In this document: positions 1 through 9,238 of the stretch, piece by piece
How positions within the stretch are numbered: position 1 is the first letter of the stretch
Layout: every line of letters begins with the position of its first letter
NCBI RefSeq assembly: GCF_009734385.1
Contig: NZ_CP046452.1
Span: 930,001 to 994,000, forward strand
Reading direction: 5' to 3'
Length of the DNA stretch: 64,000 nucleotides
Source: Corynebacterium kalinowskii
Lineage (GTDB): Bacteria > Actinomycetota > Actinomycetes > Mycobacteriales > Mycobacteriaceae
Translations under genes and position numbers: made by a program
The notes under the pieces: generated by a model
Seen by the model: only the letters and a program-made list of their open reading frames with translations
Database searches by the model: none
Told to the model about the DNA's origin: nothing

Positions 1-1
1 A

Positions 2-1855
2 GCAGCTAAGGTTTCTGCGGCGAAGAACGACCTTGAACACGCCCGAACTCTGGCTGTTGCTGCCGAGAAAGCACTCGAGCAACGCAATGAACAACGGTCG
101 GCGGTGGCGAGTGCAAAGGCTCAACTTGCTGATCTCATCCAGTCCCGGGATCCACTAGCTGCGGAGGTGGAGGAGCACAAGGCTAGTTTGGCCAAGGCGA
201 AGGAGCAGCTTGCCGATGCCGAAGAACGCGAGCGGTCCACTCGCGGTTTGCTCAACGATGCCCGCCGTGACATCGACATCCATCAACGGCACGCTCGCAT
301 TGTGGAGTTGCGAGAGCTGTTAGACAGCATCGAAGCTAAAGACAATGCCATTTCTGCATTGCGCCACGATCTTCCGGCGCGAGTCATCTCAGCTGCCACG
401 GTCAAGCAAGCTGATGATTTGAGTTCCGCGGTCGCGGTGGCGCAGGCGAAGGTCGAAGCGCTCTCGGCGAAGTTGCGACTCAGCGCACCTGATTCGACTG
501 CGGTCAAGATCAATGGCGAGACAGTTGCCGTAGGTACCGACGCTCAAGTGCGCGTCTTGCACAGCGCGACCACCATCGTCATCGGAGAAGTGACTGCCGA
601 GTTTCTTCCGGACGGATCGAATGAAGAGGCCGTAGGCGAGCTGGAAGCTTGTCAATCCAAACTCACCCAGCTGCTTGGAGATTGGGAGGTACGTGAAGTT
701 GAAGAACTCCGTCGCCTGTCCGCAGACCATGCCCGGCAGGAAGCGGAAATCGCCAAGCTAGAAACTGAACGGGCCGCCCTCGTGGGGAAGAAAGATCTTC
801 GGGAGCTGCGTCGCGAGTTGGAAGACCTCGAGCGTGCGTTGGAAGGCTTAATTGTTCCGGAATCTGACGTGGCTCAGCTTCGTTCCCGAGAATCCGAGCT
901 AAAAGAGGGGTTGTCTGCTCGGGAAGATTCGGTCCGCTCTTGCCGCGTCGAAGTCAAGTCGCTGGAAGCAGCCGACAAGCAGGTCGAACTTTCCATGGCG
1001 GACACCCGCATTGAAATCGCGACCACACAGTTAGCAAATCTAGAAACCGAGCTGACCAGAGGTGAAGAAGAAGCGTCGACAACTGAGCTCGAAGAAGACG
1101 TTTCGTCCCGGCGTGAGACCGTTCAGAAGTTGGAGAAGTCCACTACACAATTGCTCGAATCTGCTGCGGGAATCGATGTTGAAGAGGCTCGTGATCTGTT
1201 GGAAGGGGCCGAGAGCCTGCTTGAAGGTCTCAAGAAATCTGTTGCCGATACTGAGTTACGCATGGCAGAGCGAAAAGGAAACATCGGGCGGGCGGAAGGC
1301 GTGGCTGAAGAGCTCCTTCAAGCAGAAGCGCAACATGAAGCGGCGGAGCAGCAGCTTATTCGGGTGCAGCGCCGCGCAGACGCAGCTGCGCTGTTGCTGA
1401 TCACCCTGCGACAACATCTCGATGCCGCCCGGCGACGCTACTCCGCACCCTTTGTCGCCAAACTCAGTGCGCTATCGCGGTCCCTGTTCGGCGCTGACCT
1501 TGACTTCATCCTCGATGACCAGCTGAGCATTTCCCAAAGGGTTATTGCAGACACCCCCATTGACCTCAAGGCTTTGTCTGGAGGAGCGCAAGAACAATTG
1601 GCTTTGCTGGCCCGCTGCGCCGTCGCGGAATTGGTCGATGAAGGCCATGGTGTGCCGCTGTTCATTGACGACGCTCTGGGCAACACTGACAAGCAACGCT
1701 TGGTGATGATGAACCGAGTGCTCACCAACCTTGGCAAGCAGCGCCAAGTGTTTGTGCTGACGTCCATGCCGGAGCGATTCGAACGCGTTGTAGGCAAAAC
1801 GGCGTTGACGATGGATGAACTCAAGCGACTACGCGGGATCGATCCGGCAGACTAG
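2..1855 (+). CDS. SbcC/SMC-like AAA ATPase, C-terminal part
   Basis: The reading frame is open from base 2, so the gene begins before the window and only about 617 C-terminal residues are visible. Most of it is charged coiled coil (repeated Glu/Lys/Arg/Leu heptads). It ends in the C-terminal half of an ABC-type head: signature LSGGAQEQLALL near base 1573 and Walker B PLFIDDALGN near 1651. The Walker A half must lie upstream. This layout fits SbcC/Rad50-like DNA-repair ATPases; mycobacteria have such a gene (Rv1278 type) not far upstream of argS, next to an SbcD-like nuclease. Family assignment is firm, exact role inferred. It faces yceI tail to tail across a long perfect hairpin. Confidence 0.8.
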   Translation, partial: AAKVSAAKNDLEHARTLAVAAEKALEQRNEQRSAVASAKAQLADLIQSRDPLAAEVEEHKASLAKAKEQLADAEERERSTRGLLNDARRDIDIHQRHARIVELRELLDSIEAKDNAISALRHDLPARVISAATVKQADDLSSAVAVAQAKVEALSAKLRLSAPDSTAVKINGETVAVGTDAQVRVLHSATTIVIGEVTAEFLPDGSNEEAVGELEACQSKLTQLLGDWEVREVEELRRLSADHARQEAEIAKLETERAALVGKKDLRELRRELEDLERALEGLIVPESDVAQLRSRESELKEGLSAREDSVRSCRVEVKSLEAADKQVELSMADTRIEIATTQLANLETELTRGEEEASTTELEEDVSSRRETVQKLEKSTTQLLESAAGIDVEEARDLLEGAESLLEGLKKSVADTELRMAERKGNIGRAEGVAEELLQAEAQHEAAEQQLIRVQRRADAAALLLITLRQHLDAARRRYSAPFVAKLSALSRSLFGADLDFILDDQLSISQRVIADTPIDLKALSGGAQEQLALLARCAVAELVDEGHGVPLFIDDALGNTDKQRLVMMNRVLTNLGKQRQVFVLTSMPERFERVVGKTALTMDELKRLRGIDPAD

Positions 1856-1886
1856 TAGATTCTGTCAGCGCAAGTTGCAACGCAAA

Positions 1887-1928
1887 ACCCGGTGTGGGAG
1901 ACAGTACGAACTGTCTCCCACACCGGGT
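1887..1928. terminator. Perfect 19-bp hairpin between convergent genes
   Basis: The arms 1887-1905 and 1910-1928 are fully complementary around an ACGA loop. Read on the minus strand, a run of four T follows, so it can end yceI transcription; on the plus strand there is no T tract. It probably works as a terminator between the two convergent genes. Confidence 0.8.
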
Positions 1929-1947
1929 AATGGAGAATTCTGAAGGT

Positions 1948-2472
1948 TTAGCCCTGACGGATGGCAGAACCCTCGATCTCGATGTTGATGTCCTCGGAGA
2001 GCATAACGCCACCGGTGTTCAGTGGGGCGTTGAAGTCAATGTTGAAGTCCTTGCGGTTGATCTTCGTGGTTGCTTCGAAGCCCAGGCGGGTCTGGTTGTA
2101 AGGATCTACAGCGATGCCTGCGATCTCGACCTTCAGGGTGACTGGCTTGGTGATGCCCTTGATGGTCAGGTCGCCGGTCACGGTGCCTTCGGTGCCATCG
2201 ATGTTGAAGTCGGTAGCGGTGAAGGTCATCTCTGGGAACTGCTCAACATTGAAGAAGTCCTCGCCACGAACGTGTGCATCACGATCAGCGCTGTTGGTGT
2301 TGATGGAGGCCGTCTTGATGGTGGCAGTTGCGGAGTTGTTCTCGCCGTAGGTGAGAGCAGCCTCGAAGTCGGTGAACTCACCACGAACCTTGGTGACCAT
2401 TGCGTGACGCAGCCAGAAGCCGATACGAGAGTGGGAAGGGTCGAGGGTGTAGGTGCCATTGAAGTCAGACAT
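1948..2472 (-). CDS. YceI family protein
   Basis: This 174-residue protein is a single YceI-like domain, a lipocalin-like beta barrel that binds isoprenoid or other long hydrophobic ligands. The family hallmark is at the N terminus (GTYTLDPSHSRIGFWLRHAMV), followed by the conserved repeated motif around FFNVEQFPEMTFTAT. There is no signal peptide, so it is probably cytoplasmic, as in many actinobacterial members. The start is supported by a ribosome site AGGAG 7-8 bases upstream. It appears to be a single-gene unit ending at the 1887-1928 hairpin. The true ligand cannot be read from the sequence. Confidence 0.88.
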   Translation of the reverse strand: MSDFNGTYTLDPSHSRIGFWLRHAMVTKVRGEFTDFEAALTYGENNSATATIKTASINTNSADRDAHVRGEDFFNVEQFPEMTFTATDFNIDGTEGTVTGDLTIKGITKPVTLKVEIAGIAVDPYNQTRLGFEATTKINRKDFNIDFNAPLNTGGVMLSEDINIEIEGSAIRQG

Positions 2473-2750
2473 GGGATATCTCCTAATAGTTTTTTGGTGG
2501 ACGCTTTGTCCGTGGTACCCACTGTACGCACAGTTCTGTGACGTGTCAACAAATGGGGCAAACTTTTTTAGCTAGGTATCCTGGCCTGCGTGAATGTCCT
2601 TGAAAAAAGAGTGATGAAATGTCACAATGGTTTGGTTATCGCTCGTATTTCACTTATGCTTTCGAGTAATTCAGGAAAACACTCTTAATAGGAGTGCACG
2701 GCGGCTAAGAGAAGTTTTGGCTGACAACCCACAAGGCAGGTTTAAGAGTT
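2473..2750. promoter_or_regulatory. Divergent promoter region yceI / marR
   Basis: This 278-base AT-rich spacer carries the promoters of yceI (leftwards) and the MarR gene (rightwards). I saw no small gene and no clear long dyad. A MarR protein commonly controls its own divergent spacer, so regulation of yceI by the neighbour is possible but not shown. Confidence 0.5.
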
Positions 2751-3212
2751 ATGGCATCGAGCCCACGGTGGCTAAATGATGAAGAGCAGGCGTTGTGGCG
2801 TCTTATTCTTGGTGGTATCCGCCACCTGGAGCGCGGAATGGAGGACGTCCTCCAATCTGAATCCGGCATCGGTGCCAGCGAGTTCTCCGTGCTGGTAGTG
2901 CTCTCCGAGGCGGAGAACCGCTCGCTACGCCTTCGCGATTTGTGTCAGGTTCTGGAGTGGGATCGCAGCCGTGCCTCTCACCAGATCACCCGCATGGAGC
3001 GCCGTGGTCTCGTTGTAAAGGAAAAGTGCCCCGAAGACGCTCGCGGCGTTTTTGTCACTCTTACCAATGATGGTCTGGCGCGTCTAGAAGGCGCTGCTCC
3101 AGGCCACGTCGAGTCTGTTCGTCGAATGGTATTTGATCACCTGACGCCAGAAGAATCCGAACTGCTACGCGTGTTTTTCGCCAAACTGATCGATACCGAC
3201 CCGCAGGGCTAA
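2751..3212 (+). CDS. MarR family transcriptional regulator
   Basis: The 153-residue protein has the size and layout of MarR repressors. A winged helix-turn-helix spans about residues 50-110, with recognition-helix sequence WDRSRASHQITRMERRGLV and a wing around EDARGVFVTLT; helices at both ends would form the dimer interface. MarR proteins bind palindromes and release them on binding small aromatic ligands or on oxidation. It is divergent from yceI and upstream of the PspC gene, either of which could be a target. ATG 2751 follows AAGGCAGG at a fair distance. The ligand is unknown. Confidence 0.88.
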   Translation: MASSPRWLNDEEQALWRLILGGIRHLERGMEDVLQSESGIGASEFSVLVVLSEAENRSLRLRDLCQVLEWDRSRASHQITRMERRGLVVKEKCPEDARGVFVTLTNDGLARLEGAAPGHVESVRRMVFDHLTPEESELLRVFFAKLIDTDPQG

Positions 3213-3315
3213 AAGTTCAGGGTCAAAGTCAGGGTAAAGCCCGATGCCGCCCCGCTCGAATTCCGGAACAATGGAGTTTGAAAGCAGCAGATACGAGACA
3301 GAAAGGGCGGCAATC

Positions 3316-3573
3316 ATGACCACTCCACAAGGTAACTTCGATCCTTCCAACCAGAACGACTTCTCCAAGCTCGACGGCACGATCCCATTCCTCAGCCGCA
3401 AGCTGAACCGCAGCAAGACTAATTCGATGCTCTTTGGCGTGCTAGGCGGCATCGCAGAGACCTATGGCATCGATGCAACCCTGCTCCGCTTGGTCTTCGT
3501 TCTCTCCGTTTTCTTCTTCCCAGCAATGGCGCTGTTGTACGCTGCAGCGGCAGTGCTGATGTGGAACACCTAG
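3316..3573 (+). CDS. PspC domain membrane protein
   Basis: An 85-residue protein with a PspC domain from about residue 28: the family signature NSMLFGVLGGIAETYGIDATLLRLVFV, with its Gly-Gly-Ile-Ala turn, then a transmembrane segment rich in Phe and Ala. PspC-type proteins sit in the membrane and take part in envelope-stress responses. I chose ATG 3316 because GAAAGGGCGG lies just before it; the frame is open further upstream to 3244 but without a ribosome site. It ends just before a bidirectional terminator. Confidence 0.82.
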   Translation: MTTPQGNFDPSNQNDFSKLDGTIPFLSRKLNRSKTNSMLFGVLGGIAETYGIDATLLRLVFVLSVFFFPAMALLYAAAAVLMWNT

Positions 3574-3591
3574 TTCCCCAATACGACAAGA

Positions 3592-3624
3592 GCCCCTCAA
3601 CCGTTTCTGGTTGAGGGGCACTTT
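3592..3624. terminator. Bidirectional terminator
   Basis: An 11-bp perfect stem (3592-3602 with 3609-3619, loop GTTTCT) lies between the ends of the PspC gene and the oppositely oriented surface-protein gene. Short T-rich stretches follow it on the plus strand. Confidence 0.8.
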
Positions 3625-3636
3625 GCTTATTTGCGC

Positions 3637-5745
3637 TTATTCGAAGCGACGGGAGCGGATCAAGAGGCCAACGCCAATCGCTGCCAAGATAGTGCCAAGT
3701 CCGAGCGCAATCTCGGGGTTAGCGCCAGTATTGGCAAGTACGCGGTTAACGCGAGACTGCGGGCTTTGCTTCTGTGGCTGCTGCGACGCAGGAGGGTTAC
3801 TCACACCCAGCACAGCGTCGCCACGATCAGCAACAGGTGGAGTCTGGGAATCGCCGCCGGTTTGTGGTCCAGGAACCACTGGATTAGGTGGGGTTGGGTT
3901 ACCACCATCGCTGGAGCCAGAGCTACCTGGAATCGGGATCGGGATCGGAATGATAGGAATTCCGCGATCGGGAGTTTTCGTCGGAGTAGGGGAAGGAGTC
4001 TCCGACGGTGTTGGGGATGGTGTCACGGACGTCGTTGGGGTCGGTGTGGCCGTCGGCGTCTTGGACGGTGTGACGGTCGGCGTGGATGTCGGCGTCGGGG
4101 TCACGGAAGACGTCGGTGTCGGCGTGGCAGACGTCGTTGGGGTCGGTGTGACGGTCGGCGTGGACGTAGGCGTCTTAGTCGGTGTCGGCGTGGCAGTCGT
4201 CGTTGGGGTTGGCGTGGACGTCGGCGTCTTAGTCGGGGTCGGGGTGGCAGACGTCGTTGGCGTCGGGGTGGCAGTTGACGTTGGGGTCGGCGTCACGGTC
4301 GGCGTCGGCGTCGGCGTGGCAGATGTCGTTGGGGTCGGCGTCGGGGTCTTGGTCGGAGTGACCACCGGGATGGGCGTGATTTCGTTGGTTAGCTTTACGA
4401 CGGCATTGGTCTGTGCAGCGATCGTGAGCGTCGCGGTCTTTCCATCGTCCGAGATCACGATGTTGCCGTCGCCTTCGTCAATCGTGGAGAATTTTGGAGT
4501 GGAGAAGGTGAATCCGTCGATCTCGGGAAGATTGATTTCCGTCAGGGTGACCTTGGTATTTACCGGCAGCTCGATACCGCCATTGGTGACTTCGCCTGGG
4601 ATGACTTCGTAGGTTTTGACCTCGTCGAAGGCGTCGTTAGGGGAGTCGATAGTGGCTTGGACGGTGAAGGTGGTGCCTACCGGCAAGCTAGCAGAGGAGT
4701 CGGACATGACCTTCTGAATGTCGAAGGAAGCACGTGGCACACCGTCAATGGTGCCTGTACCTTCGCCCTTGCGAATGACCGTGCTAGTGAGTTCCTGGCC
4801 ATTGACCGTGGCAGTGTTGGTGAACTGTGCTTGGTTTGGAGCTGGCTTTCCGTCCGTGGTTTCGGTGCGGTAGAACAGCACGTAAGTCTTGTTTTCGTCC
4901 CAACCACCGGCTGGTGCAGCAACGGTGATGTTGGCCGCTGTGCGGGAGTCATTGACGTAAAGACTCCCGATCGGAAGGATGTTCTCTCCAGCTGGGTGCC
5001 ACGGGTCAGCTTGGAACTCCTCGGTGGTCATTTGGTAGAAGGTGAAGTTGTTCGGATCGTCTACGTAGACGTGACCTGCACCAAGCTCATCGTAAATCTC
5101 CAGCGGAGCTTCGCCGAGCTCAGCGATGTCTGATCCCGCGATGAGTACTGGCCATACGAAAGTGGAGTAATTGTTCTCGGACCAGCCCCACTTCTGAGAA
5201 TCCTCGATAGCTGGGGTCTCGGGGCCGATGATGCCGTCTTCCGGGAGTTCAATAATGACAACCTCGCCGTCGAGGACGATCTCGACAGTGGTGTCTCCAG
5301 GTTCGGTCACTTTACGGGCCTGGACCTGCACCGAGACAGTGCCTTGGACGTTGTCCATGTTCGCAAAGGCATCGTTTAGCGTGCATACCATGTTGCGGGA
5401 GGCGGTAGAAACAGTGCAGCTTCCGCCGACAGTGTTTTCTGAGTTAACCAGCGGGAAAGTGAAATCGTTTGGTGGAGCGATCTCTTCAGGAAAATCTACC
5501 TGGAAAGATTCGCCACCGACGATGCCTTCTGGGGCAGACCAATCGATGTTGATCCTAGCTGTATCCCATTGTTCCAGCGTTCCGTCAGTGGTGATCAACT
5601 CGGGGTTGCCGAGTTCGATATCGCCGACGGCGGCTTGTGCGGATGGGTTAAAACTCGCAAAACCAAGAACGACGAGGGCACACACTGCAAGCAGCGCGAT
5701 AGCGCGCCTCGCCGTGTCAGAAAAATAACTCCTAATGGCGGACAT
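3637..5745 (-). CDS. Sortase-anchored surface protein with Pro/Thr repeat stalk
   Basis: This 702-residue protein is built for display on the cell wall. Residues 1-38 form a Sec signal peptide (basic start, hydrophobic core ALLAVCALVVLGFA, cut near AQA). Residues of about 40-330 look like adhesin Ig-like domains of the collagen-binding or fibrinogen-binding type, and about 340-450 resembles a DUF5979/SpaA-like beta domain. About 130 residues of TPTPT-type repeats follow as a stalk. The C terminus has a sortase-type signal: LANTGA, a hydrophobic helix, then RSRRFE. The motif is LANTG rather than LPxTG. No sortase gene lies nearby. It is likely an adhesin, but the ligand is unknown. The ribosome site AAGGAA supports the ATG. 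Confidence 0.85.
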   Translation of the reverse strand: MSAIRSYFSDTARRAIALLAVCALVVLGFASFNPSAQAAVGDIELGNPELITTDGTLEQWDTARINIDWSAPEGIVGGESFQVDFPEEIAPPNDFTFPLVNSENTVGGSCTVSTASRNMVCTLNDAFANMDNVQGTVSVQVQARKVTEPGDTTVEIVLDGEVVIIELPEDGIIGPETPAIEDSQKWGWSENNYSTFVWPVLIAGSDIAELGEAPLEIYDELGAGHVYVDDPNNFTFYQMTTEEFQADPWHPAGENILPIGSLYVNDSRTAANITVAAPAGGWDENKTYVLFYRTETTDGKPAPNQAQFTNTATVNGQELTSTVIRKGEGTGTIDGVPRASFDIQKVMSDSSASLPVGTTFTVQATIDSPNDAFDEVKTYEVIPGEVTNGGIELPVNTKVTLTEINLPEIDGFTFSTPKFSTIDEGDGNIVISDDGKTATLTIAAQTNAVVKLTNEITPIPVVTPTKTPTPTPTTSATPTPTPTVTPTPTSTATPTPTTSATPTPTKTPTSTPTPTTTATPTPTKTPTSTPTVTPTPTTSATPTPTSSVTPTPTSTPTVTPSKTPTATPTPTTSVTPSPTPSETPSPTPTKTPDRGIPIIPIPIPIPGSSGSSDGGNPTPPNPVVPGPQTGGDSQTPPVADRGDAVLGVSNPPASQQPQKQSPQSRVNRVLANTGANPEIALGLGTILAAIGVGLLIRSRRFE
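3973..4363 (-). repeat. Low-complexity Pro-Thr coding repeat
   Basis: Within the surface-protein gene, degenerate 6-base units encode Thr-Pro pairs (TPTPT, with Ser, Val, Lys and Ala substitutions). On the other strand the same bases read as a Gly-Val repeat without stops, which creates a false 333-codon antisense frame. Such tracts change length by slipped-strand replication. Confidence 0.9.
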
Positions 5746-6116
5746 TCAGTTATTCCTTATCGATTCGTTTGTGCCAGTACCCGGAGAAGTACGGCGTGGT
5801 AGGTCTAAGACGCATCTTTGTGTTCGTTGGGCAATTCAATAAATTAACCCAATAAACATCTCAGCTGTCGCTTACCGTATCAAGGAAAACTTAAGGTTTA
5901 TTACGCTAATCATGGTTTTGAGATGGTTTTGTTATGGATAGGCACAGTTTGGGGGTGCTCTACTAAACTGCGCATACGCTGTGAAAATGAATCCATTTGT
6001 TCAATAGTTCGGCACTGAGCGTCGAGACCTTACATAAGTGCAGGCTAAGAAGCTGGGCCAGGATAGATGAGCGTGTCGCGGTGTGGTCCACGCGAGTTTG
6101 CCTCAAACAACAGAAA
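5746..6116. promoter_or_regulatory. Spacer upstream of the surface-protein gene
   Basis: About 370 AT-rich bases hold the promoter and leader of the surface protein (leftwards), starting after the tRNA terminator. I see no coding frame with a ribosome site and no tandem repeat. The exact promoter could not be fixed by eye. Confidence 0.4.
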
Positions 6117-6146
6117 ACCCGTCCTGGATAAATATCCAAGACGGGT
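6117..6146 (-). terminator. Terminator downstream of tRNA-Arg
   Basis: ACCCGTC and GACGGGT pair around an inner stem with one mismatch; read on the minus strand it is followed by TTTTC. It lies three bases past the encoded CCA end of the tRNA. Confidence 0.75.
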
Positions 6147-6149
6147 AAG

Positions 6150-6225
6150 TGGTGCCCTCGAGAGGATTCGAACCTCCGACCTTTGGTACCGGAAACCAGC
6201 GCTCTATCCCCTGAGCTACGAGGGC
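6150..6225 (-). tRNA. tRNA-Arg (anticodon CCG)
   Basis: The minus strand folds into a complete cloverleaf of 76 bases including an encoded CCA. The acceptor stem GCCCTCG pairs with CGAGGGC, the D arm is GCTC/GAGC, and the T arm contains GGTTCGAATCC. The anticodon loop TTCCGGT gives anticodon CCG, which reads the arginine codon CGG. One mismatch (C27-A43) is seen at the top of the anticodon stem. Confidence 0.95.
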
Positions 6226-6303
6226 AACTCGCACGTAGCGATGGATAGAACTTTAACACCATCGCCCACCGCGATGAAATCGCCCTCCGCTAAAGAAGCG
6301 GGG

Positions 6304-6948
6304 CTACTCGGCTAGCACGACGATCAGCGTCCGTGGCCCGTGAACTCCCTCCACACGAGACAATTCGATGTCTGAGGTGGCGGAAGGCCCGGAGATCATG
6401 GTGGTGGGTACGGATGGGTCCAGGCGTGCCACCATTTCGGGGACTGAGTAGACCACGGAATCCCTGCGCACGATGCACACGTGTACATCTGGCACGAGCG
6501 TGAGCGCGCGACGTCCGCATGCCTCTCCAGCCTGCAGACAGATGGTGCCAGTTTGGGCGGAGGTCACGTGGGAGTCCGTCACTACGGCATCTATGTCTCC
6601 CAGCGAGCGGGGATCGCTGGCGACGTCGTCTGCAGAAGTAGTGCCGTCAAAGGCGTCGAAAAGCTCAGCTTGAAGACCTGGGGCATGCACCACGGTTCGT
6701 GCGCCTCGGGAGGACAGAATCTCAGCGAGGGTCTGGCCGATCTCGGAAGCTGGGCAGCGACGAACCTCGGCTTTGTAGTCCAGCAGTCGATCTTCGAGAA
6801 TATCCAGCAGCTCATCGGAAGGCACAGTGAAATCCGTATGGTAGTTGCGTGGCACCGGATGCGGGCCAGCAGGCGTCCCCGCTAGCTCATGGGCCCGGTG
6901 GATGCGCTCCAGGATCTCTCGCTTGGCGGCTTCATTTCGCTCACTCAT
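6304..6948 (-). CDS. lutC: Lactate utilization protein C (LUD domain)
   Basis: A 214-residue LUD-domain protein (DUF162), third member of the LutABC complex that oxidises L-lactate to pyruvate in the cytoplasm. The conserved core is visible as [19 protein letters not shown], followed by the family's typical [11 protein letters not shown] motif near the C terminus, where related proteins bind a ligand. Its ATG overlaps the lutB stop in an ATGA arrangement, so the two are translationally coupled. It closes the lutABC operon. The arrangement and domain order match lutABC of Bacillus and C. glutamicum. Confidence 0.9.
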   Translation of the reverse strand: MSERNEAAKREILERIHRAHELAGTPAGPHPVPRNYHTDFTVPSDELLDILEDRLLDYKAEVRRCPASEIGQTLAEILSSRGARTVVHAPGLQAELFDAFDGTTSADDVASDPRSLGDIDAVVTDSHVTSAQTGTICLQAGEACGRRALTLVPDVHVCIVRRDSVVYSVPEMVARLDPSVPTTMISGPSATSDIELSRVEGVHGPRTLIVVLAE

Positions 6949-8456
6949 TGCTGTAGCCCCTTTTCTCGCTCGCCCGCCAAGAGCTGCTGGCCGGCTTCGC
7001 TATTAAACCACGTACGGAAACTCTGCTTCGGCGGGATCGGGGTGTCGCGAACCGACGTCCATCCGCCGAGAAAGCCGGGCAGCCAGGTGATCGCACCCTT
7101 TGTGCCACCGAGCACGCGCCCCATGAAGATCAGTCGCGCAATAACTTGCCACAGCTGCGCGTGACCAAACGCTGCGCCAACGCCTGCGAAGATAGCGCCT
7201 TCCGCAGGTGGCTTGGACGTTTCAATTTTTTTGTGGCGAAGCTCGAGCAGTACATCGGTGATCGGAATTTTGACCGGGCAGACCTCGTTGCATCGACCAC
7301 ACAACGTAGACGCGTAAGCCAGGGACGCGTTCGGATCATGATGGTCAGCGAAGCCGGTGAGCTGTGGCGTCAGGATTGCGCCAATGGGGCCCGGGTAAGT
7401 GGAGCCGTAGGCATGGCCGCCGGCTCGTTCATAGACCGGGCAGACGTTGAGGCAGGCAGAGCAGCGGATGCACTTGAGGGCTTCGCGGCCAATGGCGTCG
7501 GAAAGCACGGCGGTGCGACCGTTGTCCACCAGCACCACGTGGAAGTTCTGCGGGCCGTCGCCAGGAGTGATGCCCGACCACGTGGACACATATGGCGCTT
7601 GGCGCTCGCCCGTGGAGGAACGGGGCAGTAGCTGGAGAAAGACCTCCAGGTCCTGGTAGGTGGGCAACAGCTTCTCGATGCCCATGACGGAAATCAGGGT
7701 CTCGGGAAGGGTGAGGCACATGCGGCCGTTGCCTTCAGATTCCATGATGGTGATGGTGCCCGTCTCGGCGATGCCGAAGTTCGCGCCTGAGATGGCGACC
7801 TTGGCCTGCATGAACTGTTCGCGCAGAAAGGAACGGGAAGCTTCGGCGAGATCGGCCGGGTTGTTGGTGAGTGACTCGTCGGTGCCCGGCATCTCGCGGA
7901 CAAAGATTTCCCGCACCTCTGAGCGGTTACGGTGGATCGCCGGAACCAGGATGTGGGAGGGGCGATCGCCACCCAGCTGCACAATGAGTTCAGCTAGGTC
8001 CGTCTCGCGGGCTTCGATGCCCGCTTCGTGAAGCTGCTCATTGAGCGCAATTTCCTGGGTGGCCATCGACTTGATCTTGACCACGTTTTTCTCGCCTGTG
8101 GCTTTCACCAGTTCAGTGACGATCTCGCCAGCTTCCTTGGCATCACGTGCCCAGTGCACGTGTCCGCCCCGCGCGGTGACGGCCGCTTCAAACTGTTCCA
8201 GTAGTTCGGGTAGGCGAGCGAGGACATCACGTTTAATGTTGGAGCCTGCTTCGCGCAGGGCTTGCCAATCGTCCAGCTCATCGACGACATGCTGTCGCTT
8301 CCCACGAATCGTCGTTGTCGCGTGATGGAGGTTCTTACGTTGGGTTTCGTTTCGTAGGCCGTCATGCGCAGCGGCGGTAAACGCTTGCTCACCGTGAAGG
8401 AGGCTGATGTCCGAAGCGTGTGGGGGCAATACTGGAGTTCCGAGGCTGACTTTCAC
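6945..8456 (-). CDS. lutB: Lactate utilization iron-sulfur protein B
   Basis: This 503-residue iron-sulfur protein is the central LutB subunit of the lactate oxidation complex. An N-terminal LUD-like domain is followed by two ferredoxin-type [4Fe-4S] clusters: [12 protein letters not shown] at about residues 329-340 and CGRCNEVCP at about 387-396. I place the start at GTG 8456, which overlaps the lutA stop (GTGA) and has a strong AAGGAGG site 7 bases upstream. A longer frame to 8594 would run inside lutA and lacks a ribosome site. The order lutA-lutB-lutC with overlaps at both junctions indicates a coupled operon. Confidence 0.92.
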   Translation of the reverse strand: MKVSLGTPVLPPHASDISLLHGEQAFTAAAHDGLRNETQRKNLHHATTTIRGKRQHVVDELDDWQALREAGSNIKRDVLARLPELLEQFEAAVTARGGHVHWARDAKEAGEIVTELVKATGEKNVVKIKSMATQEIALNEQLHEAGIEARETDLAELIVQLGGDRPSHILVPAIHRNRSEVREIFVREMPGTDESLTNNPADLAEASRSFLREQFMQAKVAISGANFGIAETGTITIMESEGNGRMCLTLPETLISVMGIEKLLPTYQDLEVFLQLLPRSSTGERQAPYVSTWSGITPGDGPQNFHVVLVDNGRTAVLSDAIGREALKCIRCSACLNVCPVYERAGGHAYGSTYPGPIGAILTPQLTGFADHHDPNASLAYASTLCGRCNEVCPVKIPITDVLLELRHKKIETSKPPAEGAIFAGVGAAFGHAQLWQVIARLIFMGRVLGGTKGAITWLPGFLGGWTSVRDTPIPPKQSFRTWFNSEAGQQLLAGEREKGLQQ

Positions 8457-9238
8457 AGCATGGCCTCCTTGCCATAGACCGCGGCAGTGGGGGACCAAGG
8501 GTTTTCCTTGGTAGATGCCAGGATTTCTGCGAGATGCAGTACGCGCACGCCCGTCTTTTGTCGGGCGAGTCCGCCTCCGATATTCATCAAGCATGAGGCA
8601 TCACCTGCGGTGACATACTCGGCGGGGGTTTCGAGGACGTGGCGCACCTTGTCCTGCATCATGGCGGCGGAGACTTCGGCGTTCTTGAGAGAGAAGGTGC
8701 CACCGAAGCCGCAGCATTCTTCGGCATTCGGCAATGGAATGAGCTCGAGGCCTTCAACTCCACGCAGGAGCTGCAGCGGACGATCGCCTACTTCGATGAA
8801 ACGCAGTGAGTGGCACGAAGCATGGTAGGTGACTTTGTGTGGGAAGTAGGCTCCCAGCTGGTCAACCTGCGCGACATCGATGAGGAATTCGGAAAGATCG
8901 TAGGTCTTAGCTGCTGCAGTGCGGGCGCCATCTACCAGGGCGGCATCGCCGTAACGAGATGCGACGTGCTCATGCTGTTCGCGGACAGCCCCGGTGCAGG
9001 AACCGGAAGGGCAGACTACGTAGTCGATCGACGGATCTGCAAAGGCATCAACATAGTTCTTGATCTGCGGGATCGCTTCCCGCTGGTATCCGGTGTTGAC
9101 GTGCATCTGGCCGCAGCAGGTCTGCTCGGGTGGAAACACGACGTCGTATCCCAAGCGGGAGAGGATGACGGCTGTTGCCTTCACTGCGTCCGGAAACATG
9201 ACATCACCGATGCATGTGGAAAAGAGTGCTATTCGCAT
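8453..9238 (-). CDS. lutA: Lactate utilization protein A, Cys-rich domain protein
   Basis: A 261-residue protein with two CCG-type cysteine-rich domains (DUF224), as found in LutA, GlcF and heterodisulfide reductase subunits. The paired motifs are visible: QTCCGQ near residue 40 and AEECCGFGG near residue 170, which bind an iron-sulfur centre. It is first in the lutABC operon and divergent from a lactate permease, which fixes the substrate as lactate with good confidence. AAGGA lies just upstream of the ATG. Confidence 0.92.
   Translation of the reverse strand: MRIALFSTCIGDVMFPDAVKATAVILSRLGYDVVFPPEQTCCGQMHVNTGYQREAIPQIKNYVDAFADPSIDYVVCPSGSCTGAVREQHEHVASRYGDAALVDGARTAAAKTYDLSEFLIDVAQVDQLGAYFPHKVTYHASCHSLRFIEVGDRPLQLLRGVEGLELIPLPNAEECCGFGGTFSLKNAEVSAAMMQDKVRHVLETPAEYVTAGDASCLMNIGGGLARQKTGVRVLHLAEILASTKENPWSPTAAVYGKEAML

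Noticed and set aside
3611..4612. 333-codon plus-strand frame with Gly-Val-Asp repeats
   Set aside because: It is the exact antisense of the Thr-Pro repeat of the surface protein; the lack of stops is caused by the repeat, and no ribosome site or protein-like sequence is present.
6150..6225. Integration site at tRNA-Arg
   Set aside because: No integrase gene and no repeated copy of the tRNA 3' end were seen in the flanks.
6067..6315. 82-codon frame reading through the tRNA
   Set aside because: Its sequence (TSDLWYRKPALYPLSYEG type) is the typical false translation of a tRNA gene.
8457..8594. Longer lutB N terminus
   Set aside because: It lies within lutA in another frame; GTG 8456 has AAGGAGG before it and overlaps the lutA stop.
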